Source of the DNA: Pseudomonadota bacterium
GTDB taxonomy: Bacteria; Chloroflexota; UBA5177
Assembly (NCBI GenBank): GCA_021324655.1
Contig: JAJPIP010000068.1
Coordinates: 1 to 64,000 of the forward strand
Direction of reading: 5' to 3'
Length of the DNA: 64,000 bases
The position numbers and the translations under genes were made by a program. Under the pieces are notes generated by a model. The model worked only from the letters and a program-made list of their open reading frames with translations, was not told the origin of the DNA and searched no databases. Positions 18,117 through 27,306 of this stretch are shown here, piece after piece (the stretch's first letter is position 1; each line of letters begins with the position of its first letter).

Positions 18117-19071
18117 TGCTCCCTCCCAATAGTTCCAGGAATCGGTCCTCCAGGGTCTGACTCCGTGGCTCGACGGCGAAGATCTCACAGCCCAGCCCCA
18201 CCAGCTCCGTCACCAGCGCCGGGACGCGTGCCGGCATCAGGCCGGTCACGGTGTACGATCCGCTCTCGATCTCCAGATCGCCGTACCGGCGCAGCGTTTC
18301 CAGCGCGCCCGGACCCACGCCTCCCAGCCGCAGCCGGACGACGTCGCGGCGGCCGCGCAGTTCGTCCATGGTTCCCATGGCGATCACGCGCCCGGCGTCG
18401 ATGATGGCCACGCGGTCACAGACCTGCTCGACCTCGGTGAGGAGGTGCGAGTTGAGGAAAACGGTGGTGCCGCGTGTTCGCAGCGTGCGGATGATCTCCC
18501 GCACATCGTGCCGGCCCACGGGATCGAGGGCCGAGGTCGGCTCGTCGAGGAAGACCAGATCGGGCCGGCCGACCAGGGAGACAGCCAGGCCGATGCGCTG
18601 TTGCATGCCTTTGGAGAAGGTGCCGATGCGGTCACGCGCACGGCGGGCCAGGCCCACCAGCTCCAGTGTGTCCGTGATCTGCGCCGGCTGCTCGGCGCGC
18701 GGCACCCCGGCCAGATCGCAGTGCAGGGCGAGCAACTCACGCGCGGTGAGCCAGTCCTGGTAGCGGAAGAGCTCCGGCAGATACCCGACGCGGCGGCGCG
18801 CGATGCGGTCGCCCATCGGCCGCCCCAGCACCCACGCCTCGCCCGCGGTGGGACGCGTCAGGCCCAGCAGCAGCTTGACCGCCGTCGTCTTGCCGGCGCC
18901 GTTGGGACCGAGGAAGCCGAAGACTTCCCCGTGTCCGACCGTCATGGTCAGGCCGTCCAGCGCCGTCGTCGTGCGGTAGCGCTTGACGAGATCGACCGTG
19001 CGGATGGCGTAGGACTCCCGCACGGCCCCGGATGTCTCCGGGGCCGCCACCTCAGCGGAGGCAGTTTGCAA
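18079..19071 (-). CDS. ABC transporter ATP-binding protein
   Basis: GFLGPNGAGKTTAVKLLLGL, FSKGMQQRIGLAVSLVGRPDLVFLDEPTSALDPVGR. Confidence 0.93.
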   Translation of the reverse strand: MQTASAEVAAPETSGAVRESYAIRTVDLVKRYRTTTALDGLTMTVGHGEVFGFLGPNGAGKTTAVKLLLGLTRPTAGEAWVLGRPMGDRIARRRVGYLPELFRYQDWLTARELLALHCDLAGVPRAEQPAQITDTLELVGLARRARDRIGTFSKGMQQRIGLAVSLVGRPDLVFLDEPTSALDPVGRHDVREIIRTLRTRGTTVFLNSHLLTEVEQVCDRVAIIDAGRVIAMGTMDELRGRRDVVRLRLGGVGPGALETLRRYGDLEIESGSYTVTGLMPARVPALVTELVGLGCEIFAVEPRSQTLEDRFLELLGGSNGAAENRPPHPA

Positions 19072-20119
19072 CCGTCAGTACCTGGCTGAAGGGAACCGTG
19101 CCGCCCACGCCATAGATGATGCCGTCCTTCTCCCAGATCACGGCGCCGGCCATCCCGGTGTTGTCGGAGATCTCGGTGCCGGAGACACCCTGCACCGTCA
19201 CCGGCTGGGTCTGCACCAGGTTGGCGGGAATCGGAATGGGCAGAACGGACGTGGGGTCGCCGATGGAGCGAATGGCGGAGGCGAGCTGCGGCGAGACACC
19301 GGGCAACGCCAGGACGTAGTTCTCCATCTCGCGGACGCTCGCGCCGGTGGACGAGATAGTGGGCGCCTGCATCTGGCCGATCGCCAGGCCCGACATGTCC
19401 TGCAGCTGCCCGTACATCGTTACCACGCCAGCGCCGGTCCGGACGCTCAATGTGCTGCCGTTCAGATTCGACGGCATGGCCGGCAGCGTGAGATGGCGCC
19501 GGGCGGCGGTCCGCCGCGCGCGCGCGGCGCTGAAGGTGAAGCTGCTGGTGGACGACGGAATCACGTCATACTGTGCCGTACTCGGAATGCCCGTGGGGAG
19601 CGAGGACGGGGTGAGGACCGTCATCCCGGTGGCCTGTCCGGCCGCGGCGGCACTGCCGACCTGCTGCGGCTGCACGTTCCGCGCGGGGTGGACGACGCCG
19701 TACTGATTGAGATGCGGCAGGGAGCGCAGCTCCTGCGCCGTCACCGGCAGGACGGCCACCTGCTTGGGCTGGAAGATGTCGATAAAGCTCTGCGCCAGCG
19801 AGCCGGCGGGCGTGACGGTGGCGGCGACGGCCAGAGCGGCCACGGCGGCCGCCGCGCCGAGCGGGAGACCGATGCGGCGGGGGAGGAAGCGCAAGCGGGC
19901 TGGACGCACCTGCACTCGGGCCCGCGCGGCGGCCACGTCAAACGGCGGGACGGGCGTGGCAAAGAGAGCACCGGTGGCATCGGCATCGCCCGCGATATGC
20001 TCGGCACGCTCCCGGCATGCCGGGCACGCCGTCAGGTGGGCGCGCGCCGCGGCGTCCAGGATCAGGGGCTCGTCGTGCGCGCGGCGCAGCGTCCCATCAT
20101 CGAGGTGTGTCATGGTCAA
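19052..20119 (-). CDS. anti-sigma factor-like protein with DUF4367-like C-terminus
   Basis: N-term HLTACPACRERAEHI zinc-binding motif, single TM, C-term GTEISDNTGMAGAVIWEKDGIIYGVGGTVPFSQVLTVANCL. Confidence 0.78.
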   Translation of the reverse strand: MTMTHLDDGTLRRAHDEPLILDAAARAHLTACPACRERAEHIAGDADATGALFATPVPPFDVAAARARVQVRPARLRFLPRRIGLPLGAAAAVAALAVAATVTPAGSLAQSFIDIFQPKQVAVLPVTAQELRSLPHLNQYGVVHPARNVQPQQVGSAAAAGQATGMTVLTPSSLPTGIPSTAQYDVIPSSTSSFTFSAARARRTAARRHLTLPAMPSNLNGSTLSVRTGAGVVTMYGQLQDMSGLAIGQMQAPTISSTGASVREMENYVLALPGVSPQLASAIRSIGDPTSVLPIPIPANLVQTQPVTVQGVSGTEISDNTGMAGAVIWEKDGIIYGVGGTVPFSQVLTVANCLR

Positions 20120-20627
20120 GCTCCTTCTTCAATGCAGCTTCGGCGCGGCGTAGCAGCGTCCCAACCTGCCCGATCTTCACTCCGAGTGCTTCCGCCACTT
20201 CTCCGTAGCTCAGGCCGCTGTAGCGCAGCGCCAGGACCGACGCCGATCTCTCCGAGAGGCGAGCCATCGCGGCGCGGACCTCCCGGCGGCGCTCGGCGTC
20301 CACCACCAGCTGCTGCGGATCGTCGTCTACGGCCGGCGGATCCTCGGCAAGCTGCTCGCGGCGCGAGCGGCGGCGCTTGCCCCGGATGGCGTTGAGGGCG
20401 GTATGAGCGGCGGCGCGGTACAGCCAGGGAGCCGCGTAGGGGGCGGCGGGATCGTGCCGGCGGTAGAACGAGCAGAAGACATCCTGCGCCACGTCCTCCG
20501 CTTCATCGGCGTCGCCGACGATACGGTACGCAATCGCCGCGACACGGCGATACTCGCGGAGGAAGAGGCGATCGAAATCGCTGTCCGGTTCCTGCACGTC
20601 ATCCCAGGCACGCAGCGCGTGCACCAT
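20097..20627 (-). CDS. ECF-subfamily RNA polymerase sigma factor
   Basis: FLREYRRVAAIAYRIVGDADEAEDVAQDVFCSFYR, LRYSGLSYGEVAEALGVKIGQVGTLLRRAEAALKK. Confidence 0.9.
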   Translation of the reverse strand: MVHALRAWDDVQEPDSDFDRLFLREYRRVAAIAYRIVGDADEAEDVAQDVFCSFYRRHDPAAPYAAPWLYRAAAHTALNAIRGKRRRSRREQLAEDPPAVDDDPQQLVVDAERRREVRAAMARLSERSASVLALRYSGLSYGEVAEALGVKIGQVGTLLRRAEAALKKELDHDTPR

Positions 20628-20677
20628 TCTCGGTCCTCCTTACATCATCACAGCACCGTGGAGGACTGAAATGTGAC

Positions 20678-20701
20678 AGGGGACGGCATCTGCCGTCCCC
20701 T
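20678..20701 (-). terminator. hairpin downstream of clpP
   Basis: aggggacggcatctgccgtcccct perfect palindrome. Confidence 0.5.
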
Positions 20702-20718
20702 GCCGATGAAGCGGCGCG

Positions 20719-21360
20719 TTAGCGGATCTTGATCTGACTGAGATCGGGCACGAACTGCGGGCCGCCCTCGGGATAGAGAATGTCGTCGACGAGCCCGTAC
20801 TCCTTGGCTTCCTGGGCGGTGAAGAAGCGATCGCGGGCGAAGTCGCGCTCGACCTGCTCCAGGGTCTGGCCGGTGTACTTGGCCATCAGCTTGTTGCCGC
20901 GCTCCTGCAGATCGAGCATGAAGCGGACGTGGATCTCGATATCGGGCGCGTAGCCGCCGACCTGCCCCGCCGCCGGATGGAAGTGAATGGTGGCATTGGG
21001 CAGGGAGAAGCGCTTGCCCGGCGTGCCGGAGGCGAGGAGGAAGGTGGCCATGCTGCCGGTGAAGCCCATGGCGATGGTGGCCACATCGCAGCTGATGTGC
21101 TTCATGGTGTCGTGCATGGCGAAGCCGGCGGTAATCGAGCCGCCGCCGCTGGTGATGTACATGTAGATGTCGCGGTCGGCATCCTCCGACTGCAGGAAGA
21201 GCAGCTGCGCCACCACCAGACCGGCCAGGGCGTCGTCGATCGTCTGATTGATAAAGATGATGCGTTCCCGCAGCAGGCGCGAGTAGATGTCGAAGCCGCG
21301 CTCCCCGCGGTTGGTATTCTCGATAACAGTCGGGATCATGTAGCGGGATGGATCGAACAT
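20719..21360 (-). CDS. clpP: ATP-dependent Clp protease proteolytic subunit
   Basis: ERIIFINQTIDDALAGLVVAQLLFLQSEDADRDIYMYITSGGGSITAGFAMHDTM, GSMATFLLASGTPGKRFSLPNATIHFHPAAG. Confidence 0.9.
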   Translation of the reverse strand: MFDPSRYMIPTVIENTNRGERGFDIYSRLLRERIIFINQTIDDALAGLVVAQLLFLQSEDADRDIYMYITSGGGSITAGFAMHDTMKHISCDVATIAMGFTGSMATFLLASGTPGKRFSLPNATIHFHPAAGQVGGYAPDIEIHVRFMLDLQERGNKLMAKYTGQTLEQVERDFARDRFFTAQEAKEYGLVDDILYPEGGPQFVPDLSQIKIR

Positions 21361-21422
21361 TGATGCTCCTTCTTGACGCATCATTGTAGCGGCCTGCCCT
21401 TTCCGGTCTGTCAGGGGGAGCT

Positions 21423-21986
21423 ATGCAGCGTGTCGTCGTGGTCGGGACCAGCGGTTCCGGGAAGACGACGCTGGCCCGGAATCTGGCGTGCCGGCTCGGC
21501 GTGCCCCACGTCGAGATGGATGCCCTCCACTGGGAACCGAACTGGCAGATGGCGTCTATTCCCGTGTTTCGCGAACGTGTGTCGGCGGCTCTGGCGAGCG
21601 ACAGCTGGGTGACCGACGGGAATTACAGCAAGGTGCGCGACATCGTCTGGTCGCGCGCCGATACCGTCGTGTTCCTTGATTACGGGTTTCCGCTCGTCAT
21701 GCGCCGTCTGTTCTGGCGCACCGTCCGTCGCGCTGTGCGCGGAGAGGAGTTGTGGAACGGCAACCGGGAGAGCCTGGCCGAGGCCTTCTTCTCCCGCGAC
21801 TCCATTCTCCTCTGGGCGCTCCAGACCTACCGCAAGAACCGCCGCCGCTACGCCGAGCTCTTTCAGCAGCCGGAATACCGGCATCTGCGGATCGTCCATC
21901 TGCACTCGCCGCGAGAGGCGGAACGCTGGCTGGATGGGATCCTGCCCTGTTCCCGTCTTGAAGGCGAAACCACCACATATGACTAG
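21423..21986 (+). CDS. P-loop NTPase, adenylate-kinase/topology-modulation-like
   Basis: VVVVGTSGSGKTTLARNLACRLGVPHVEMDALHWEPNW ... WVTDGNYSKVRDIVWSRADTVVFLDY. Confidence 0.8.
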   Translation: MQRVVVVGTSGSGKTTLARNLACRLGVPHVEMDALHWEPNWQMASIPVFRERVSAALASDSWVTDGNYSKVRDIVWSRADTVVFLDYGFPLVMRRLFWRTVRRAVRGEELWNGNRESLAEAFFSRDSILLWALQTYRKNRRRYAELFQQPEYRHLRIVHLHSPREAERWLDGILPCSRLEGETTTYD

Positions 21987-22016
21987 AATCGTCATGGTTT
22001 GGCCACGAGTGACGGC

Positions 22017-22314
22017 ATGACGCGGGTGGGAATAGCGGAACTGAAGGCGCGTCTGAGCGAATATCTGATGCGGGTCAAAGCGGGTGAAGAAATCCTCGTG
22101 TCCGACCGGGGTCGTCCGGTGACGCGACTGGTTCCCATCACGGGCCGGGGAGGGCTTCGAGGACGACGACCGACTGCTGGACCTGCAACGGCGCGGCTTA
22201 ATTCGCCTTGGTTCGGGTGTTCTCTCCGAGGACTTCTGGAGCATGGAGCGGCCCCGGGATCCACATGCCACCGTTCGGGCGGCTCTCGAATCAGATCGCG
22301 CTGAGGGTCGCTAG
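22017..22314 (+). pseudogene. VapB/Phd-type antitoxin, frameshifted
   Basis: MTRVGIAELKARLSEYLMRVKAGEEILVSDRGRPVTRLVPI then frame changes near 22145 to EGFEDDDRLLDLQRRGLIRLGSGVLSEDFWSMERPRDPHATVRAALESDRAEGR*; span 298 nt is not divisible by 3. Confidence 0.75.
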
Positions 22315-22317
22315 CTG

Positions 22318-22467
22318 GCTTGCTTCTGGGATACGTCGGCCGTTATTCCTCTTCTCATGGAGGAGCCGACGACGGAGGTTCTGCTTTCCCTGCTGCGTGA
22401 GGACGAACGAATGATCGTGGGGTGGGGGGCAGAACGCAACATCAGCACCCCACGGCGGCCATCATGA
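22318..22467 (+). pseudogene. PIN-domain (VapC-like) toxin, 5' fragment only
   Basis: LACFWDTSAVIPLLMEEPTTEVLLSLLREDERMIVGWGAE then unrelated residues and stop; sequence passes into repeat DNA from about 22440. Confidence 0.72.
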
Positions 22468-22479
22468 GCGAACACGTCA

Positions 22480-23140
22480 AAAATGTCACGTCGGCGCCGG
22501 TGCCCGCCGTGTCCGCCCTGACGATCCTCTCACGGCAGACACCATCATTGACATCCGAACGACATGCTGTCGGGGGCACCTCCGCTCCCTCCCCAACAAT
22601 CGCCTCACGGCGCACACGGGTTCTTGACATCATGACGATATGCCGGGCCGGCTCCTGCCGTGTCCTCCCCGACGATCCTCTCACCGCGCACACGGGTTCT
22701 TGACATCCCGACCATGTGCCGTCGGGGTCGGATCCGGCGTCGCCTGTCCCAACGATCCTCTCACGGCGCCACAACCATTGCCTTCCCAACGACATGCCGT
22801 AGGGGCCGGCTCCTGCCGTGCCCGCCCTGGCCCCTCGTGCCCTCATGGTGGGATTGGCAGACAGGCGGAAGACAGACGGCGGGACTCCTCGAGAGGGAGT
22901 GGCACGACGGACCAAGCGGGCACGGCAGGAGCCGGCCCCTACCAGGCAGGGTGGCCTATCCGACCCGGCGTGGCAGGAGCCGGCCGCAACCAGAGGATGG
23001 TGACCCCTCTGCTGCCAAGACGGCAGGAGCCGATCCCGACCATCGGATGGTGACCCCTCTGATGGCAAGTCGCCACGAGGTGGCCATGATCAGGCATGGT
23101 GGCCCCTCTGATGGCAAGACGGCGGGAGCCGGTTCGCCCA
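22480..23140 (-). repeat. composite repeat, copy B (reverse orientation relative to copy A)
   Basis: Tandem units containing acgatcctctcacggcgcacacgg (22521, 22596, 22672, 22752), TIR element 22799-22942, then ~50-bp units containing ggtgacccctctgatggcaag (about 23001, 23051, 23100). Confidence 0.8.
22799..22942 (-). mobile_element. 144-bp TIR element (MITE-like), copy B
   Basis: gtaggggccggctcctgccgtgcccgc ... gcgggcacggcaggagccggcccctac; reverse complement aligns along its length with 15945-16089. Confidence 0.65.
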
Positions 23141-23244
23141 CACGTCCGCCGTGTCTTTGGCTGAGGCGCGCATAGACAGGCATCTCTGGCGTCACGTGTC
23201 ATGCTCATTGTCTGTGCAGACGAGAGACGGTGCTAGCATGCGCC

Positions 23245-24960
23245 ATGACCGATAGGACTCTTCTTATCCGGGGTGCTCGCGTCGTCGACGGCACCGGCAA
23301 TCCCTGGTTCTATGGGGATGTCGTCATGGCCGGAGAGCGGATCGAGGCGGTGTTGCCGGCAGGGCAGGCCGATGCGGCCTCCGTGGCCGGTGCAGCCTCC
23401 ATGGCCGGTGCGGCCTCCGTAACCGATGCGGCCGCTGTACCCGGTGAGGCCAGCATGGCGGAGGCGGCTGGATCGGTCGAGGTGGTGGAGGCGGCAGGCC
23501 TGGTGGTGTGCCCCGGCTTCATCGATCTGCAGAGCCACTCGATCCGGCCGCTGATGCGCGATCCGCGCTGCCTCTCCAAGATCACGCAGGGCGTGACGAC
23601 GGAGATCATGGGCGAGGCCTGGACGCCGGCGCCGGCCGGCGGGCGGCGGGAAGAGATCCTCGACTCCGATGAGCCGGAGATGCAGGGATGGGTCGAGGCG
23701 GCCCGCGGCTGGACGCGCTTCGGCGATTGGCTGGAGGCGATGGTGGCGCGCGGCGTCTCGCCGAACGTCGGATCGTTTTTGGGCGGCGGGACGCTGCGCG
23801 AGTACGCCAGGGGGCTGGACATGGGGGAGTCCACGCCGGAGGAGATGGCGACGATGCACCGTGTCGTGGCCGAGGCAATGGAGGACGGCGCCTTTGGCGT
23901 CTCCTACGCCCTGATCTATCCGCCGGATTCCTTCACGAGCACCGACGAGTTGGTCGCGGTCTGCCGCGAGGTGGCGCGCTACGGCGGCGTCTATATCACC
24001 CACATCCGGGATGAGGCCGAACACCTCCTGCCGGCGCTGGACGAGGCGATCGCGATCGGCCGGCAGGCCGACCTCCCGGTGGAGATCTATCATCTGAAGG
24101 CCGCCGGACGAGCCAACTGGCCGCTGATGCCGGCGGCGATCGAGCGCATCGAGCGCGCCCGCGAGCAGGGAATCGACGTCACGGCCGATATGTATCCGTA
24201 TGCGGCCTCCGGGACCGGGCTGTCCTCGGTCCTGCCGCCCTGGGTGTCGGCCGGTGGGCGCTTCTACGAGAATCTGCGCGATCCTGAGATGCGGGCGCGT
24301 ATCCGCGAGGAGGTGCTGCACCCGAGCGGAGGCTGGGAGCCGATGGGGACGCGCGACGGTCCCGAGGCGGTGATGCCCGTCGGATTCAAGCGGGCAGCGA
24401 ATCGTGGCTATGCCGGCCGGCGCCTCTCCCAGATCGCGGAGGAGCGGGGCCAGAACTGGGTGGACACGGCGATCGACCTCCTGCTCGACGAGGAGCAGCG
24501 CATCGCCACCATCTACTTCGCCATGTGCGAGGACAACCTGGTCCTCCAGCTGCGTCAGCCCTGGATCAAGATCGCGACCGATGCCGGCGGTGTCGATCCG
24601 GCCTGGTGCGCGGCGGACGGTCCGATTCATCCGCGCGCCTACGGCACGTATCCGCGGGTGCTGGGCCGCTACGTGCGCGAGGAGAAAGTGCTGACGCTGG
24701 AGGATGCCATCCGCAAGATGACCTCGGCCCCGGCCGACCGGATCGGCCTGCGGGACCGCGGCCGCCTCCAGGCCGGCTGCTACGCCGACGTGGTGATCTT
24801 CGATCCGGCGACGGTGGGTGATCGCGCCACCTTCGAGGATTCCCACCGGCTCTCGGAAGGCATCCGCGACGTCTGGGTCAACGGCGTGAGCGTGCTGCGG
24901 AACGGCGACCATACCGGCGCGACGCCGGGTCAGGTGGTACGGAGGGTAGGAGCGCGGTAA
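23245..24960 (+). CDS. N-acyl-D-amino-acid deacylase / amidohydrolase family protein
   Basis: LLIRGARVVDGTGNPWFYGDVVMAGERI, GLVVCPGFIDLQSHS, QGVTTEIMGE, THIRDEAEHLLPALDEAI, IATDAGG. Confidence 0.9.
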   Translation: MTDRTLLIRGARVVDGTGNPWFYGDVVMAGERIEAVLPAGQADAASVAGAASMAGAASVTDAAAVPGEASMAEAAGSVEVVEAAGLVVCPGFIDLQSHSIRPLMRDPRCLSKITQGVTTEIMGEAWTPAPAGGRREEILDSDEPEMQGWVEAARGWTRFGDWLEAMVARGVSPNVGSFLGGGTLREYARGLDMGESTPEEMATMHRVVAEAMEDGAFGVSYALIYPPDSFTSTDELVAVCREVARYGGVYITHIRDEAEHLLPALDEAIAIGRQADLPVEIYHLKAAGRANWPLMPAAIERIERAREQGIDVTADMYPYAASGTGLSSVLPPWVSAGGRFYENLRDPEMRARIREEVLHPSGGWEPMGTRDGPEAVMPVGFKRAANRGYAGRRLSQIAEERGQNWVDTAIDLLLDEEQRIATIYFAMCEDNLVLQLRQPWIKIATDAGGVDPAWCAADGPIHPRAYGTYPRVLGRYVREEKVLTLEDAIRKMTSAPADRIGLRDRGRLQAGCYADVVIFDPATVGDRATFEDSHRLSEGIRDVWVNGVSVLRNGDHTGATPGQVVRRVGAR

Positions 24961-24968
24961 GGCAGCGT

Positions 24969-26201
24969 CTACCGCGCACTGCTCGCCGCTGCCACGTTCT
25001 GTTCCACGGGCCGTCGTGAGGCGCGCTCGATGCCCAGGAATGTCAGCAACGACACGGCGCACAGGGCGGTCGGGAGGAAGAAGATGTGCGGCACGCCGAG
25101 AAGCGGCACGGCGGCGCTACCGATCAGATTGCCGGTGACGATCGCCACGCCATAGCTGGAGCCGAAGGTGCCACTGACCAGCCCGGCCCGGTCCGGCGCC
25201 AGGCGCTGGGCATAGGTGAGGCCGAGGCCCATGATGATGGCGACCACCCAGGCATCCATCGCCTGGATCAGGTAGATCTGCCACAGGGCCGTGCTGGCCG
25301 AGAGCAGAAAGTACTCGACGGTGGCCACCCCCAGCCCGATGGCGATGAGGCGGCCCAGGGGATAGCGCAGCGAGAGGATACCGCAGAGCGGCATGGCAAC
25401 CAATTCGACGATGGGCGAGACCGCCACGATGGTGCCGTACAACCCAACGGTGCCGTGCAGGTGCGTGGTGACGTCGATCGGCAGATAGCTGTTCTTGATG
25501 GCCGTCCCACAGAGCACCAGGACGGTGAGGGCAGCGAAGAGATAGAGGAGCAGATTGCTCCGGAACCCCTCGGGCGCGGCACGATCGTCGCGCCGTGCAA
25601 CGACCGGGATATCCACGCCGCGCAGCAGCACGAGATTGGCCAGGGAGAGCGCGGCCGGAACCAGAAAGGCGATACGGAAGCCCGCGTGGGCGGCGAGCAT
25701 GGTGCCCAGCACCGGACCAAAGACGAAGCCGAACGACCAGCCGGTGCGCACGGCGCTGTTGATGAGGCCCGGCTGGGATTCGTCGTCGCGCGTCATGACG
25801 TCGTGGACCGCGGCGAATGCCTGCCCCATCGCCGCACCGCCCAGGCCGAAGAAGACGACCGCGACCGCGTAGTCGAGCCAGACGTACGGGGAGAAGGCAA
25901 AGATCACCCAACCTATGGCGCTGGAGACCGACGCCACGCGGATGATGGGGATGCGCGAGCGCCAGCGGTCCGACCAGCGTCCGATCATGACCCCGGCGAC
26001 GAACCCCGGCAGCGCCTGGCAGACGAAGTAGAGGCCAACCAGGGAGAGCGGCACGTGCAGCCGGTCGACCAGATAGAGGGCGATGAGCGGCGCGCTGGCC
26101 GAGGTGCCGATCGAGCTGACCAACAGCAGCAGGAAGAAAGTGCGATAGTCCGGCTTGGCCCAGACGATGGTGAGAGAGGAGAAGAGGCGTCTGGGCGTCA
26201 C
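24969..26201 (-). CDS. MFS transporter (sugar-efflux-like)
   Basis: 12-TM pattern; GRWSDRWRSRIPIIRVAS loop motif. Confidence 0.85.
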   Translation of the reverse strand: MTPRRLFSSLTIVWAKPDYRTFFLLLLVSSIGTSASAPLIALYLVDRLHVPLSLVGLYFVCQALPGFVAGVMIGRWSDRWRSRIPIIRVASVSSAIGWVIFAFSPYVWLDYAVAVVFFGLGGAAMGQAFAAVHDVMTRDDESQPGLINSAVRTGWSFGFVFGPVLGTMLAAHAGFRIAFLVPAALSLANLVLLRGVDIPVVARRDDRAAPEGFRSNLLLYLFAALTVLVLCGTAIKNSYLPIDVTTHLHGTVGLYGTIVAVSPIVELVAMPLCGILSLRYPLGRLIAIGLGVATVEYFLLSASTALWQIYLIQAMDAWVVAIIMGLGLTYAQRLAPDRAGLVSGTFGSSYGVAIVTGNLIGSAAVPLLGVPHIFFLPTALCAVSLLTFLGIERASRRPVEQNVAAASSAR

Positions 26202-27214
26202 GGAGCCGCCTGCTCCAGCCCCAGCACCACCCCCATGGCCTGGCTCCGGTCGGCATAGAGGGACGCGTAGGCGTCGCCGGCATCGGCCAGACGGTAACGA
26301 TGCGTGATCAGATCGGCGACGGAGAGCTTCCCTTCGGCGATGAGGTCGAGAAAAAGGAGGCTATTGCGGCGGCGTGTCCACGGCGTGTGCGGCGTCTCGG
26401 CTTCCGGTGTCGTCGAAATATGGGCACCGATGATCTGAACGCCCAGGGTATGGACCTCGTCGTGGAGATCGATCAGGCTGGGGCCGCGCGGCGAGCCGAG
26501 GACGATGACCTTCCCGTTGCGGCGGGCCAGCCGGACCGCGTCCGGCATGACCGCCGGGTTTCCGGTGATCTCCAGCACGATATCGGCCCCGCGGCCCCCG
26601 GTCGCCTCCCGCACCGCCTCCCCGGCATCCGCCACCGGCAATGGAATGACGGTTGTGGCGCCGCGCCTCTCGGCCAGGGCGAGGCGCCTTTGCGCCGGAT
26701 CGACGACGAGGACAGGACGCGCTCCGGAGAGGGCGGCCAGGCTGGCGGCCAGCTGTCCCAACAGCCCGGCGCCCACGATCGCCACGCTGTCTCCCAGCCC
26801 GATAGCGGCCAGCCGAATGCCGTTCAGGACGATAGCGCCGAGGGAGGTGAAGGCAGCTTCTTCGTCGGCCACCCCATCGGGAATCGGGATCGCTCCGTTC
26901 GCCGCTGCCCGCGTCAGCGTCGTGTGCGGCGACCAGGTGGTGACCCGCGTGCCGACGCCCAGGTCGTGCACACCCATCCCGGCAGCCGTGACCCGGCCCA
27001 CGTGGGAGTAGCCGGGATGAAAGGGATACCTGACGTAGCGCGACCAGGCGGAGTTGGGTGGGAAGTCGCCGGAATACGCGGTGAGCTCCGTGCCTGTGGA
27101 GATCAGAGAGGTCGCGCCCTGGATGAGAATCTCGTTCTCGGCAGGGCCGCTGATGTCGTCCTCAGTCAGCTCGACCTGCCGGGGCTCTGGAAAGATGACG
27201 GTCCTCGCGTGCAC
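26198..27214 (-). CDS. zinc-type alcohol dehydrogenase-like (MDR) oxidoreductase
   Basis: PFHPGYSHVGRVTAAG, DSVAIVGAGLLGQLAASLAALSGARPVLVVD Rossmann motif; 4-nt overlap with downstream MFS. Confidence 0.87.
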   Translation of the reverse strand: MHARTVIFPEPRQVELTEDDISGPAENEILIQGATSLISTGTELTAYSGDFPPNSAWSRYVRYPFHPGYSHVGRVTAAGMGVHDLGVGTRVTTWSPHTTLTRAAANGAIPIPDGVADEEAAFTSLGAIVLNGIRLAAIGLGDSVAIVGAGLLGQLAASLAALSGARPVLVVDPAQRRLALAERRGATTVIPLPVADAGEAVREATGGRGADIVLEITGNPAVMPDAVRLARRNGKVIVLGSPRGPSLIDLHDEVHTLGVQIIGAHISTTPEAETPHTPWTRRRNSLLFLDLIAEGKLSVADLITHRYRLADAGDAYASLYADRSQAMGVVLGLEQAAP

Positions 27215-27306
27215 GGCCCACGATAGCAGTGACCGTGAGTTTGAGCGACGACCGAGACGTCCCTGGATGCCGGCAGCCGCAACCGCGGCCGCCGGCGTAG
27301 CGAGCG

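Noticed and set aside
20719-21360. ClpP as a divergent inactive paralogue because of the GFTGSM motif
   Set aside because: Ser and His catalytic positions appear retained; insufficient grounds to call it inactive without alignment.
22480-23140. CRISPR array (short regular repeats)
   Set aside because: Periods of 50 and 75-80 bp with degenerate repeats, no constant short direct repeat with unique spacers, no cas genes nearby.
22442-23208. ORFs 22442-23068, 22640-23053 and 22939-23208 across the repeat
   Set aside because: Overlap in several frames of repetitive DNA and consist of repeat-derived peptides (e.g. RQEPAPT, PAPAVL); no folded-protein signature.
23233-25062. 609-aa - strand ORF
   Set aside because: Antisense to the amidohydrolase gene; R/H/D-rich with no recognisable motif.
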